A stretch of 64,000 nucleotides of DNA from Rhynchospora pubera (GCA_028095005.1 CM051461.1:43264812-43328811), one strand, 5' to 3'. Shown: positions 8,976 through 20,323, numbered from the stretch's first letter. The notes: generated by a model not told the origin, from the sequence alone. Made by a program: numbers and translations.

Positions 8976-11649
8976 TGTCGCGGCTTTTTCGTCATTATTC
9001 TCCTCGAAGGAAATCCTCGAAGAACAATGGGAACATAGCCTTAGATTCACCTCCCTTAAGGTTTCGATCTCTATGGCGGGTATCTCTCAACACAAGAGAA
9101 CTCTATAAAGAGTCGCTACTTAGAGAAGTTTCTTAATTTAGCGGGTCCTTTCTTTCCAATAGGCGCAAGCCCCTATTGTTAATTACCTCGTAGTTGCCTA
9201 CGAGAACCTCTGATTAAGGGACGTGAAGGGTATTGACGTAATGGGCTAAGAAAAGGGAATTATGGAGTGCTATTACTTGTCTTAAAGAGGCCTTAATTGA
9301 AAGTACCAAACCTAATCGACGGGACCCAATTAAGGACCACTAAACTGCTACTAAAGGACTTTGAGGTTTAGAAGAGGTTTTCGTTGAAAAGGAACGAATA
9401 TTCGCTTGGAGTCGTTTTTAAGGAGTTTTACAACCTTCGGAGCATTTGGCGCCTTTGAGCGAAAGTTGGTTCTTTTACAACCCTCGGGACATTTAGCGTC
9501 ACTTGTGAGAGTTGGTTCTCGGGCCATTTGGCGGCACTTGTGAGAACAAAAGGAAATTTTACAACTTTCGGGGCATTTGGCGCCTTTGAGCGAAAGTTGG
9601 TTCTTTTACAACCCTCGGGACATTTAGCGTCACTTGTGAGAGTTGGTTCTCGGGCCATTTGGCGGCACTTGTGAGAACAAAAGGAATTTTTACAACCCTC
9701 GGGGCATTTGGCGCCTTTGAGCGAAAGTTGGTTCTTTTACAACCCTCGGGACATTTAGCGTCACTTGTGAGAGTTGGTTCTCGGGCCATTTGGCGGCACT
9801 TGTGAGAACAAAAGGAAATTTTACAACTTTCGGGGCATTTGGCGCCTTTGAGCGAAAGTTGGTTCTTTTACAACCCTCGGGACATTTAGCGTCACTTGTG
9901 AGAGTTGGTTCTCGGGCCATTTGGCGGCACTTGTGAGAACAAAAGGAAATTTTACAACCTTCGGGGCATTTAGCGCCTTTGAGCGAAAGTTGGTTCTTTT
10001 ACAACCCTCGGGACATTTAGCGTCACTTGTGAGAGTTGGTTCTCGGGCCATTTGGCGGCACTTGTGAGAACAAAAGGAAATTTTACAACTTTCGGGGCAT
10101 TTGGCGCCTTTGAGCGAAAGTTGGTTCTTTTACAACCCTCGGGACATTTAGCGTCACTTGTGAGAGTTGGTTCTCGGGCCATTTGGCGGCACTTGTGAGA
10201 ACAAAAGGAAATTTTACAACTTTCGGGGCATTTGGCGCCTTTGAGCGAAAGTTGGTTCTTTTACAACCCTCGGGACATTTAGCGTCACTTGTGAGAGTTG
10301 GTTCTCGGGCCATTTGGCGGCACTTGTGAGAACAAAAGGAAATTTTACAACTTTCGGGGCATTTGGCGCCTTTGAGCGAAAGTTGGTTCTTTTACAACCC
10401 TCGGGACATTTAGCGTCACTTGTGAGAGTTGGTTCTCGGGCCATTTGGCGGCACTTGTGAGAACAAAAGGAAATTTTACAACCTTCGGGGCATTTAGCGC
10501 CTTTGAGCGAAAGTTGGTTCTTTTACAACCCTCGGGACATTTGGCGTCACTTGTGAGAGTTGGTTCTCGGGCCATTTGGCGGCACTTGTGAGAGCAAAAG
10601 GAAATGGAATTCTTTGGATGAGGGGACCCGTAAGAATTCTATTTCTAAGTCATATAAGGTCGATCTCAACCTTAAAGAGGGACTTTTCCTCGAAACGAAG
10701 AGGTTTCGGTTTTGACTTTGGGTTTCGCGTTTATACTTTTAATTTTGATGTTTCACTTGAGATTTTGGTGATTTTTATTCACTCTGGCCTTTTGAATCTT
10801 TGACGTTTAACAACTCCTTTCTATTTGGAGAATATCACACTTGAAACCATCTGTATATTTGAAAGTATTCAAATTCCATTGAAAAGATATTTAGTAGTGT
10901 TGACTTGTTTTGACTTTTCATATTTATGAAAATACGTTTATGTTCGAAAGTTCTTGGTTTTGAAGATATCATATTTGAAGTTTTTATCTCAAAAGTACTT
11001 AATTTCAATTTAGAATTTTATAAACGGTTTATTAATTTTCTAATATTTATAAAATTTATTTAAAGTGAAAATACTTTTAAAAAAAAAGGCCGCTACTTTG
11101 ACACAATTTTATATCAAAGTATCAGTGAATTTGGTTTATTTAGATCTTTAGAATTTTATGGATATTTTATTGGTATTTTTCTGAGTTTCATACTATTTTT
11201 ATCGAATTTTTAAAGTTTCTATTTAATTTAGTGAATTTTGATTGGTCCACGTAAGCCAAAGGATTGAAGCGGTTGCTGACTGGGCCTAATCTGGCGTTGA
11301 CTGGAGCTGATTTGAGTTGCTGACGTCAGAGTGTCATGGGGGAGGCGCTGTCATTCTAAACGTGTCTCGTATAACGGGTTATTGCAAAGTCGGTGATCCA
11401 CATCACATAGTCTGACCACAGAGAATCTAGTGACGATACGGCGCTAAGGAACAATTGAAAGAGGCGGGTTTTATTTCTCGTGAACAGGTTCGCAAAATAA
11501 CGAGTTTAGATCCGTTAACTTCTCCGGTCACTATAGCTCGTCGGCAGGGGTTCTATGGCATCGCAAGAGAGAGGAGAACACGATGTTGGGCTCCGTTTTG
11601 GTCACGTTGCCTTCACTTGGTGAGAATACCAAGCACTGATATGGTGACA
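8976..11649 (-). repeat. 5' LTR of element A (outer boundary tentative)
   Basis: The inner edge TGTCGCGG at 8976 is well placed by the PBS. The outer edge is proposed at 11649, where GGTGACA gives a TGTC...GACA terminal inverted repeat and base composition drops sharply to AT-rich. No second LTR is in the window to confirm this. The LTR contains the 131-bp tandem array, an oligo-A/T-rich segment (10800-11220) and a CRE-like TGACGTCA at 11321-11328, which on the minus strand would lie in U3. Confidence 0.45.
9425..10604. repeat. Tandem array, nine copies of a 131-bp higher-order unit
   Basis: Unit starts are near 9425, 9556, 9687, 9818, 9949, 10080, 10211, 10342 and 10473, and neighbours are almost identical. 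Each unit is itself built of three related blocks of about 44 bp, each with a tcgg-g-catttggcg-like core followed by cacttgtgag or gcctttgagc. On the minus strand every unit opens a 76-codon frame that overlaps the next, because 131 is not a multiple of 3. These frames are a by-product of the repeat and are not annotated as genes. Tandem repeats of this kind are common in non-coding parts of large plant gypsy elements. Confidence 0.9.
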
Positions 11650-14250
11650 AGATAGTTATTCAATTAGGTCCTCATAACTTTCATTTTACGTTTTCTGATG
11701 ATCACCGTTGTTATAGTTGACAAAACTAGCTTTGTTAAATCCACAATGGTGAGGAGGGTACAAGGGTATGTTCAATTGAAGCTGCATTGATTCAATTTTG
11801 TGGGGGAACCATGTACTGGTACAGTGGTACCATTTTGGTACTCAAAGATATACTGAGGAGTTCCAGATTTTATTTAACTTATGCTAAACTTGCTTCATTT
11901 CCACCTAATTTCGTGTACATATGTGTTAGTATTTTAATTTTACTATTTAATATTTCTTTGGTGAAGTTAGTTTGATTATGATTCCGAAACAGTACTTCTT
12001 ATCTCTTTTTTTTCTTTTTGGTTATATGAATGTAACAGTCTAGCTTCACCTATAAACTTAATCCTTTCATCATATTAACGGGGTACGTACCTCACTCAGG
12101 CTGCTATTGACACATAACTATTACTTCTTATACATGTCCTCGGTGCTAATTTATTTACATATTTCAAATATATTCATTGGCATGCTAATAATGCAACTCC
12201 TTAATGCAGAAACACTTAATGGCCAATAATCACCAAAAGATCCCATACACATCTCGATCTTTTCAATATCTCGGCAAGAAGATTATGTCATACTAAGGTT
12301 TCGGCTTGAGTGAACATAAAGAAATAATAACGCTTAAAACTTAAGATAAGACAACATTTCACTTTATCACTTTTGGAGGATAATAACTATAAGACATCCC
12401 TGGCACCTGACAGCAGTTCATTGAAGTTTATACTAGTAAACTACTTATAACACAGGGAACATTTGTAATGAAGTCCAACAAACTTTGATTATCACGCTCA
12501 GTCATTGTCAATTCATAGACCTTTCCCCTAGTTTAGGCAATTCGATTTAAGAGATTTATGTAACCATCCATTACAATTCAGAGTTCATATGTCAGGTCAT
12601 ATTTTTAGATGTTTCAGACAAGAAAGTTACATCAAGGTCCAAGAAACTGCAAGTATCCCTTACTGCCATTATAGTTCACCTTGCAAGGCATTGACTTAAC
12701 TTGTTTTATTAAATTAAGGTTCAGGAACAGCTTTACTTGTATGACTCCCACACTAATACCTCTTTAAATGCTGGTTTTAAGCATTTTGGTCCAAAATTGC
12801 ATACAATTTTGATTCTAATGGAATTTCGGCAGCATTTCAGTTTGTTGTCAATGGACATGGTTTCCCTCCCCATGGCTCAAGGCCATTGGAAAAGAAAGCT
12901 ACCTGGAACTGGAGAGACTCCAGTCGAGGTAAAGAAAGCCAGGGACTGAGGAAACCACAGCCGAGGCATTGTGCAAACCAGGGACAGGAGAGATCTCCAA
13001 CCGAGGCGTGTTATTGTGTGTGTGAGAAGGGAAAGAAGAAAAGAAAGGCAGATAGATAAGAAAAAGTCAGATCAAGGTACTCAACAAAGCTTCAATTTCA
13101 TTCAAGAAACACCATGAGACCTTAAGTAACAGCTGCACATAACAAATCGGATCCAAGGTTTCAAAGATCACAAATTTCTTGATCAAAACTCGAACTCACG
13201 TTACAAACTTACTCTTTGCCTCTGCCTCTTACCTTTCTTTCAATTACAATCTGAAGAATCGTCTAGATATCGCCTAATTTCTTTCTTCTAAGCTTGCTCT
13301 ACAACTGTTTGTAGAAATGCCTATTACAATTTTCTATCTAATTTCTTGAAAGGAACTGTTTATACTACTGTGTGTGTGTTTCTATGCGTGGTAGGGGATT
13401 AGAGAAGAAAGAAAGATGTATAGAGGTGTGTTTCTTCCTAGCCGTCCTGTGTCTCCCCTCTCTTCAATCTTTTTAGCCATCTATTTATAGGCATGGTTTA
13501 GGGTCTAGAAACTTCAATTGGTGTAACCGTCGACTTGATCTCGTCCCTCCATTCCAGAGCACACGGATCGCCCCTTCATCTGACGGCCCTGGTGATGCCA
13601 GTCTGTGTTTCTTCCTCCTGGTCAACGAATTGGGTAGCTTGCTTTGACCATGGTGGTTACAGATTTGTTACATCTCACTTAATCTCGTCCTTCGGTTTTG
13701 AGTCCCACGGATCGCCACATGATCCAACGCTCTTCCTTGCGTTACACCTTCGAGTACTTCTAGAAGGTGCATTGAACCAAATTAGCTGGGAGGATGGAGG
13801 CCGTTACCCTCGACTGCGATGCCTCTCTCCCCTTTTCTATTTCGCAGTTTCTCCCTTTTTTTTTTTGAGAGAGACGAGCGTTTCGCCTCTGGGTCCCAGA
13901 AGTCAGCGGGAGAAAGATGATGGGGGCCATCTGTCAGTTTTAATGAGACTCAATGCAGCGCTTCTTCACTCGCGTTTAGGTGCTCTTGGTTCACCGTACA
14001 CCGCGCACATAGCTTCTTTTTTTTACTGCATGCGGCTCGTGAAATCAGCTCATTCGGAACATTTCCTTTTACAGAGGGAAAGAATGGTTTGAATTTCGTT
14101 TTCTATTTTCTCAATTGCCAACAGAAATGGAGGGTGCCATTTCCTGCATATTTCATTTGTTTTCTTGTGCTATTCATGATTTCTAACATACTCTCCTTCA
14201 TTTCCCTGGTCCTAATTGCTTCATTTATCACATTTTTCTATGCTTCAACA
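11650..14250. other. Gene-poor stretch, possible old LTR or gene leader on the minus strand
   Basis: I see no convincing protein-coding gene. Positions 12885-13010 hold three degenerate copies of a motif of about 40 bp (…gagactccagtcgagg / …gaaaccacagccgagg / …gagatctccaaccgagg). A good minus-strand core promoter is at 13481-13490. The open frame at 13535-14092 on the plus strand covers a promoter-like region with two copies of cacggatcgcc and does not look like a protein. Confidence 0.4.
13481..13490 (-). promoter_or_regulatory. TATA box for a leftward transcript
   Basis: On the minus strand this reads CTATAAATAG, followed by a purine-rich, ATG-poor leader of more than 150 nt (13455 downwards). 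Upstream (13500-14100) the sequence is GC-richer than its surroundings. It could be the promoter of a degraded LTR or of a non-coding transcript; no ORF follows. Confidence 0.35.
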
Positions 14251-14257
14251 CCTTTGT

Positions 14258-14580
14258 GCTACGGATTCGTTCTTGCCTTTCATGTTTGAAACAACCGATC
14301 CAAACCGTTCATTATCTTCTAGATATTGAAATCTTATTAGAAACCAAATTTTTCATTTTTTTGAATTTTTTTACTATTTTTTTCATATTTTTGAAAATCG
14401 CTGTTGTTGAAGGGTCCAAAATTTATTAGATTAAGTATTTTCAAAAATCTGAGAAAAATAGTAAAAAAAATAAAAAAAATGTAAAATTTGGTTTCTAATG
14501 AGATTTCAATATGAAGAAGATAATGAACGGTTTGGATTGATTGTTTGAAGCATAAAATTAAAAAACGAATCCGTAGCACG
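14258..14580. mobile_element. Palindromic MITE-like element (MULE-like core)
   Basis: The two halves are near-perfect inverted copies: gtgctacggattcgtt at the left, aacgaatccgtagcac at the right, and long arms around ggtttctaat...gagatttcaata. The centre carries gaaaatcgctgttgttg, which is shared with the element at 43114-43517. The exact ends and target duplication could not be fixed here. Confidence 0.6.
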
Positions 14581-15472
14581 AAGGACATCCGTGCTATGCA
14601 TAGCATTTTAACAATCATCTTTATATGTTCACTATGTTGTTCTTACATGTTCAACTTATTTTTATGTATTGTATTTGTTTACTTTATTTATTTACATGTT
14701 CACTTTACTTTTTTTTATGTGTTTATTGTGTTTAATATTTTTATTATTTGAAGAGAATGAAACCATACTAAGAGGATAATAGTAAGATACAACGAGATAA
14801 AAGAAAGGAAAAGAGTCATAGCTTAGAGAGAGTGGAGGAAGTGGAGGGAAGGGGAAGGGGATGGAAACAGAGGGAAGGTCTTGGATAAGTGCGCCATGAA
14901 AGGGGAGGGAAAAATAGAGAAGAAGAGCGTGTGTTAGAAGAGGAGCAGAATTTTCATTTCTAATGTACCACGACAAAATTAAAGATGTCACTTATAATTT
15001 CTGCTAAATCAATGTTCATCCTAGAAAGACAGATATATATATCGTGTAGTGGGCAAACAGAGAGAAAACGGGCCCATTTGCTCACTTTTTCTTTTTAATT
15101 GATTTTTATGATTTAAAAAAATCATTGAAAATATAAAGATGGGTAAAATTATAATTGACATGATTAGTGGGGGTATATCTCAATTAGAAACAATTAGAAC
15201 GGTATAAGGTGGAGTTTGCCTTTCAAATAAAGGAAAATGCATGAAAGCTTAATTTATTATTTCAAGTATATCTAAAGAAATATTTTAATTTTAATTAAAT
15301 AAGGTAAGTAGGTAACAGAAAAAATATAATGGGAACTAGAAGAAGTACATATATACTGCTTGGTGCACTAACAATGGAGATCTTTAATTTGTCCAACTGA
15401 CCTCCTAGTAGTTGACAGCATATTAATTTGCACATAGTTAGTCGTAACCTCCCTTTTGAATCTTTTCTCCTA

Positions 15473-15621
15473 GGCTCCATTTGGATGAGGTGTGGGAAGA
15501 AGGAAAAAAAGAAAGAAGTATTGGGAAGTGTGTAACTCTGTGAAGAGTTTGGATTGTTTAATAATAAATTTGGGCCCTTCTTCCCTTATTCTCTTCTTCT
15601 CACTCCAATTCAAACACAGCC
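15473..15621. mobile_element. MITE, family 2 (copy 1)
   Basis: The termini are ggctccatttgga and its degenerate inverse ending agcc, flanked by a 3-bp duplication CTA (15470-15472 and 15622-15624). The interior holds tgtgtaactctgtgaagagtttggattgttta, split here as tgtgtaactctgtg and aagagtttggattg, a core shared with copies at 44662 and 47619. The 3-bp duplication points to the PIF/Harbinger type. Confidence 0.65.
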
Positions 15622-15796
15622 CTAGATAGTTAGGGCCTAGTTATTCTAAAAAAAGAAAAAACCTCTCTTTTGAATCACAACTCGCATCTGGAACAAATCA
15701 TGATGATGTTATTACATATGATGGAGAGGTTCGAATGTCTTGCTGTCACCATCTTATTTTTAATTTATATTTTAAATGCCTACGGGCTTCGAAGTT

Positions 15797-15798
<2 letters not shown>

Positions 15799-15874
<76 letters not shown>
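15799..15874. repeat. (TA)n microsatellite
   Basis: About 38 uninterrupted TA dinucleotides. It makes a nearby plus-strand frame appear open with alternating I and Y. Confidence 0.95.
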
Positions 15875-15880
<6 letters not shown>

Positions 15881-16215
15881 TTTCAAATGTCTGACTTGAA
15901 CTATTATTTTTTTGTCAATATCATTAGAGATGTATTTTGATAAATTTTTATGTTTATTTGATATATATCAAAATATGAAAAGATGAATAAATATAATTAA
16001 TTATGATATATTTATTTTTATTTGTCAATCCCTTTATTGATATAATATCAAATGAGGCAAAAAATTTATAAAATTTTATTAAAATACATATAACTATAAA
16101 ATTGATCAATATACATCCATCGATACGATGTTAAAATTTTAAATTTTGAAATAAAAATAAAAATATATATGCTTTAAATAACTTATATATGACACAAGAA
16201 ACTATGACGCTATAA

Positions 16216-16316
16216 GTGAAATGTTGCAAGTTCAAAATTCCAACTTAGAAAATTTTCATACATATTTAATTTAAAAATAAATTGGGAGGCTTGACCCAAT
16301 TAATTTATCTTCAAAA
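16216..16316 (+). mobile_element. Truncated SINE with 3' hairpin
   Basis: A degenerate tRNA-like B box (gcaagttcaaaattcc) is followed by an aatttaaaaataaattggg linker, the hairpin ttgggaggcttgacccaa and a short A-tail. The insert is flanked by a 20-bp duplication (16196-16215 and 16317-16336, starting aagaaactatg) with two mismatches, which proves retroposition. The 3' hairpin is shared with several other insertions in the window. Confidence 0.7.
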
Positions 16317-17105
16317 AAGAAACTATGGCGCTGTAACCCTCCTCACTATATATATATGTCCTCTTAAAAAAATCCCGTGAGTTAAAAGTCGAACGTGTCA
16401 GTCGTATTATTTCACAAATACGATATTACTTGTTACTTATGTTTTAAATTTTACTCCTATATATTGATGAATGAAATTAGTTCTACCAAAAATCTTTTAA
16501 TAAAATTTATGTAAATGATGCTGGTATCACCGTATCACTGTATCAGGGCATCTTTTGTTTGCCCAATTCAAATGGAAAAGTTTTTGCTTTGGGCCAAGTT
16601 GTTGTGGAATATGTGGACATTCTTCCTATTATATCAATATATCATGGGTACTTAGACCAATGCAAATAGCACATTAACAACTTTTCCAAATGTTAATTAT
16701 AAGCCAAGCGTATTTTAGTTCGATTCTTACTAGGCAAAATTAATGGCGCGTAGGAAGCAAAGGCCTGGATTGAAATAGCAATATATGACTCATTCTTATT
16801 GGTTTTTAATTTTACAAATTAAAAAATATAAAAAGAATAGATAAAGGGTAAGGGAATATATAAAATTTTAGGTTCCATGCATGTGATTTATCATTGCAAA
16901 TTGACATATTCCAAACTTCATATTCCAATCTGCAACCTAAATTATTAACAGCAATGATTCAAGTTAATTATTAAGCCAGCAGACTATATATATCTAGCCT
17001 TAACGTCTTAATACCTGTCAAACTCAAATACTCAATCACACCTCAAACCTTATCCTACACACACCGAACCCTTTCCTCCCCTCCTCTCTCTGTCTATCTC
17101 TAGCA

Positions 17106-17921
17106 ATGGATAGTCCTCTTCTCATTCCCGCCTCCACAACAATTGAAATACAAGAAGAACCTGAGACCGCCACAACCACTGCCCCGACACCAAATTCATC
17201 TCCACCATTCTTCACCCGTCAAATCCTTTATCGTGTGGCTGTTGTCCTCGCTATTGCTGCTGCTTGCATCGTGACGAAACAATTGGCAGCGAACTCCTTC
17301 GAGGTTTCAGTTATCAATGCCGCTGCAGATACCCCTATAGGCCGTCGGTTTCAACTCAAGTTCGTCTCCAACGGTGAAATCTCACGAATTTTGTACAGGT
17401 CAAACAAAATCATAGAGCAAGTCCTCTACCCGACCAGCTCCTTTCCAAGAAAACCCATCAACCATATAACGATCCAATTATCGAATCAAACCTTGACTGA
17501 CACAGTATCGGTGCATAATGGAATCAAGGCCGGTGAATTCTCAGTCATTCTGGGGTCTACCTTTTTATCATCTTCGAATCCTGCCATTGCTTTAAGAACT
17601 GTGTTGCACCGTGCCATGGCACGTGTTAGGGTTTGGGACGGACCCGAGGAGGTAGTGAGTGCAATGGTCCAATACCTTGAAATGCAAGCTACATCTGAAA
17701 CAATTGACACCGTCGACGTTGATAGTCGGCTGGATGGTTCTTGCTGGTCAGGCGGGTTTCTAAGATATTGCGAAAGCAGAGATAAAGGGTTCATGGCAAG
17801 GTTGAACTGGCAGCTCACAGACCGGTCCGGTTTGGGTTTGTTGAACCGAAGTATGTGCAAGGCCTACAAGGCTTCGTTGACCACTCAACAAATGGCGCCG
17901 ACGCAATCCACCTCAGATTAG
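17106..17921 (+). CDS. Membrane-anchored plant basic secretory protein (BSP) family homologue, HExxH motif missing
   Basis: A single exon of 271 residues; the ATG follows a CT-rich leader and a TATA-like tatatata at about 16985. Residues 1-38 are Thr/Pro-rich, residues 39-60 form one hydrophobic segment (ILYRVAVVLAIAAACIV), likely a signal anchor. The BSP-like domain runs from about 65 to 255: a VINAA-DTPIGRRF start, LRTVLHRAMARV at 163-174, and CWSGGFLRYCESRDKGFMA at 213-231 followed by RLN. In the BSP/peptidase family the segment at 168-172 is the zinc-binding HExxH with a third ligand downstream. Here it reads HRAMA, so both the catalytic Glu and the second His are absent and proteolysis is unlikely. 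The family includes pathogenesis-related secreted proteins; the role of inactive members is not known to me. The reading frame is intact, so it is probably a real gene. Confidence 0.75.
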   Translation: MDSPLLIPASTTIEIQEEPETATTTAPTPNSSPPFFTRQILYRVAVVLAIAAACIVTKQLAANSFEVSVINAAADTPIGRRFQLKFVSNGEISRILYRSNKIIEQVLYPTSSFPRKPINHITIQLSNQTLTDTVSVHNGIKAGEFSVILGSTFLSSSNPAIALRTVLHRAMARVRVWDGPEEVVSAMVQYLEMQATSETIDTVDVDSRLDGSCWSGGFLRYCESRDKGFMARLNWQLTDRSGLGLLNRSMCKAYKASLTTQQMAPTQSTSD

Positions 17922-18400
17922 GAGGTTGGAACAGTTAGTACAAGTTTAGAAGTATAAGTGGAACCGGGTCATGCCGTAGAAGTTCCTCCTACATATATTA
18001 AAAAAGAATTATTCTTTTATAGACCGACCAAAAATAAATTCACATCTTGGTTATTAAGTGTACATTTTATTTTAACAATTTTTTTTTGTAAGTGTATCTT
18101 GTTATTACTTTATTAAAAATGTGTACGTTGTTATTTTTTAAAAAATTTTGGGAAAAGGTTTCCAGTGTATATTAATTGTTATTAAAATATTTTTGTAGCA
18201 ATTTTTTTCCTTAACGTCTATTCAGATCTATGCTCATATTATACTAAATATATTAATGTGTAATATCAATAATTTCTACATATTAATTATATCAATCAGT
18301 TGTATTCTAGATACTTATTTAATTACTTTAATAGATGCACTCAAGTCATAATATTGTTATAATTAAAATGTAAAATTCCATGATATGTGCAAATTTGCTT

Positions 18401-18437
18401 TTTTTTTTTTTTGGAAGAAAAATAAGGGTCAAGCCCT
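18401..18437 (-). mobile_element. 37-bp retroposed 3' tail (ultra-short SINE/LINE insertion)
   Basis: The insert is flanked by a perfect 17-bp direct repeat, TATGTGCAAATTTGCTT, at 18384-18400 and 18438-18454. On the minus strand it reads agggcttgacccttat, then ttttcttcc, then about 12 A. It is therefore only the terminal hairpin and A-tail of the SINE/LINE family seen elsewhere here, inserted with its own target duplication. Confidence 0.75.
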
Positions 18438-18812
18438 TATGTGCAAATTTGCTTAATAAAGGATGTAATAATTACGGCCAAAGTAATTTGTTTTATGCAT
18501 AAGACACAATCAGTGATCATATATATGAATAGTTTCTCTTCGTTTCTTCGGTCTTGTTGGTCCGACAAGAAACTCGTGTAATTAATATGATGTTTCCCAA
18601 CTCAACCAAGACTAACAGGTCAGAATGGGGGCAGTTCCAGTTGGACAAAATTTTATTTTGGCTAAAAAATTGTAATAATAGAGGTCTCTGGACCCCCCCC
18701 CCCCCTAATTAAATGCCAATCAAGCACAAGTGGTTACTTGCTACCCCTGAATTTGGATATACACGTCATTTCTTAAATTATTATATCATATACGTCGTTT
18801 CCTTGCTTGCAC

Positions 18813-18893
<81 letters not shown>
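18813..18893. repeat. (ATT)n microsatellite
   Basis: About 27 uninterrupted copies of the ATT/TTA trinucleotide. Confidence 0.95.
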
Positions 18894-18896
<3 letters not shown>

Positions 18897-19539
18897 TTTT
18901 GTATAACGTGGATATTAATTATTGAGAAAAGACAAAACGTATTACATATTCTTTCATATTGAGTAATTAACTCATAGGAGTGTTAATGTTTGTTTACTTT
19001 CGGTTCTTGCATACTACATTAAAATTAATTACTCTCAAATCACGGAACACGTTTACTTAACGGAACATTATGATGGTCCGGTTTTTTCAGTCTCGTTTTG
19101 AGCCAACATCAATCACAAGGCACAACGTGAACATCGGTCAATATTTCTGTCCGTCTAAAAAAATTTGTCCACAATTGAATTTTCCTTAATTAAATTAATA
19201 AGTTGGTAACAATGAATGAATTTAAGGTAATGGTAATGGCCTACAATTCGTTGCTTACCAAAAAATAATCTATGAAAATCTTCTTATTTCAGAAATAAAA
19301 GTATGAATTTCATGTGAAACAATTTTCCAAGCAATTATACTATTTCACTCATTTTCTTGAAATATTATCTGATATAAAACGAGGCTATAGAAATCACGGT
19401 GGTTCGTTTCCATATTTCCATCACTTAAAAGCTCTCTGATCCTCTCTCAGACCAGCTATACATACCTCCACCATAGCCTTACATCAGCTAACTCAAGTTC
19501 TCAGTCATCTAGATTCATCCTCTCTCTCTGCGCTACCAC

Positions 19540-20323
19540 AAGCTGACACTGCAGTTTGGAATATCAACACAACCAAGCTTTACTCCACAAAATCCCTCTA
19601 CAATTTCATCAAGAAATTTCCTAAACATGGATCAAGCTTCAAGAAAATATGGAAACTCAAAATACCGCCAAGAATGGTTATTTTCCTCTGACAAATGTTA
19701 CAAAACAGATTGCAACCATTGACACCCTCAAAAAAAGAGGATGGGTGTTAACAAATATCTGCTACTTGTGTAGAACAAATGAGGAGTCAGTACAGCATCT
19801 CTTCAATGAATGCCTGTTCACGCAGCAAGCAAAGCAGAAATTACTGTCTTCATACTGCCCCGACAACATCCAACTCCTTTCTACTCCAACAACAATGCTA
19901 TTACAAGAGAAGAGAAGCATTGCAATGAACAAAGCAATGGAGCTTCTGGCAATTCTGCTTTTTTTGATATGGCGCGAAAGATGCCAACGAATCTTCAATG
20001 AGCTCCAACATGATTTTCACTTTGTGGTCGAACATGCTATCTTGGAATGGAAAATTCTCAACTTTAAAAGATCTCATTAACCTGTCAGGGACTTACTGAT
20101 AAACTCCTCTTCACGCGCACTGGCCCTGATCCTCTGCTCTGATGCTTCTACGTTGCTGAAGCAACAATTACTTCTCTCAAGTTTTGAACTTTTTTAATTT
20201 TTGTAACTTTTGGTTCCTCTTTTCAGTTAGTTAGCCACTGGCTAAATTGTAAACAAAAAATCTTATTTATTTTAATAAAAAGATAAGGGCCTGACCCTTA
20301 TTTTCATGTCAAAAAAAAAAAAA
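19540..20323 (+). mobile_element. 5'-truncated LINE: end of ORF2 with RT zinc-binding (zf-RVT) domain and 3' tail
   Basis: The frame around 19550-19675 reads VWNINTTKLYSTKSLYNFI then IWKLKIPPRMVIFL, typical of the region after the RT of plant L1-like LINEs. A TGA and a frameshift near 19690-19730 break it. A second frame (to 20080) continues with KRGW, CYLC-x9-HLF-x2-C (the zf-RVT cysteine/histidine pattern) and a hydrophobic C-terminus. The element ends with the hairpin aagggcctgaccctt at 20285-20299 and a run of 14 A. It is a dead copy. Confidence 0.75.

Larger units (their letters stand above)
1..11649 (-). mobile_element. Element A: large non-autonomous Ty3/gypsy-type LTR retrotransposon, 3' end outside window
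   Basis: Read on the minus strand, the order is a 5' LTR (about 11649-8976), a primer binding site (8968-8950), a short leader and a gag-protease ORF (8843-3345). Then come about 3.3 kb without any reverse transcriptase, RNase H or integrase reading frame, holding instead a plus-strand (antisense) extra ORF. The 3' LTR is not visible and would lie left of position 1, so no target duplication can be checked. Large gypsy elements of the plant Tat lineage are known to carry extra antisense ORFs between the coding region and the 3' LTR, and this layout fits that. Lack of pol suggests a non-autonomous derivative, unless pol lies beyond the left edge. That 1-3344 belongs to the same element is inferred from order and orientation. 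Confidence 0.65.
17922..19539. other. Intergenic AT-rich stretch
   Basis: This is the 3' flank of the gene ending at 17921. It holds a 37-bp retroposed tail (18401-18437), a run of 15 C (about 18690-18705) and a trinucleotide satellite (18813-18893). No ORF with family resemblance was found. Confidence 0.5.

Noticed and set aside
9428..10575. Eight overlapping minus-strand frames of 70-76 codons
   Set aside because: They are the translation of the 131-bp tandem unit. They overlap each other in shifting frames, have no start context and appear once per unit.
11455..11655. 66-codon frame at the outer end of LTR A
   Set aside because: It crosses the proposed LTR boundary and has no similarity to a known family.
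13535..14092. 185-codon plus-strand frame
   Set aside because: It has no domain resemblance and covers a region that reads better as upstream sequence of a minus-strand TATA box. It is open probably because of its higher GC content.
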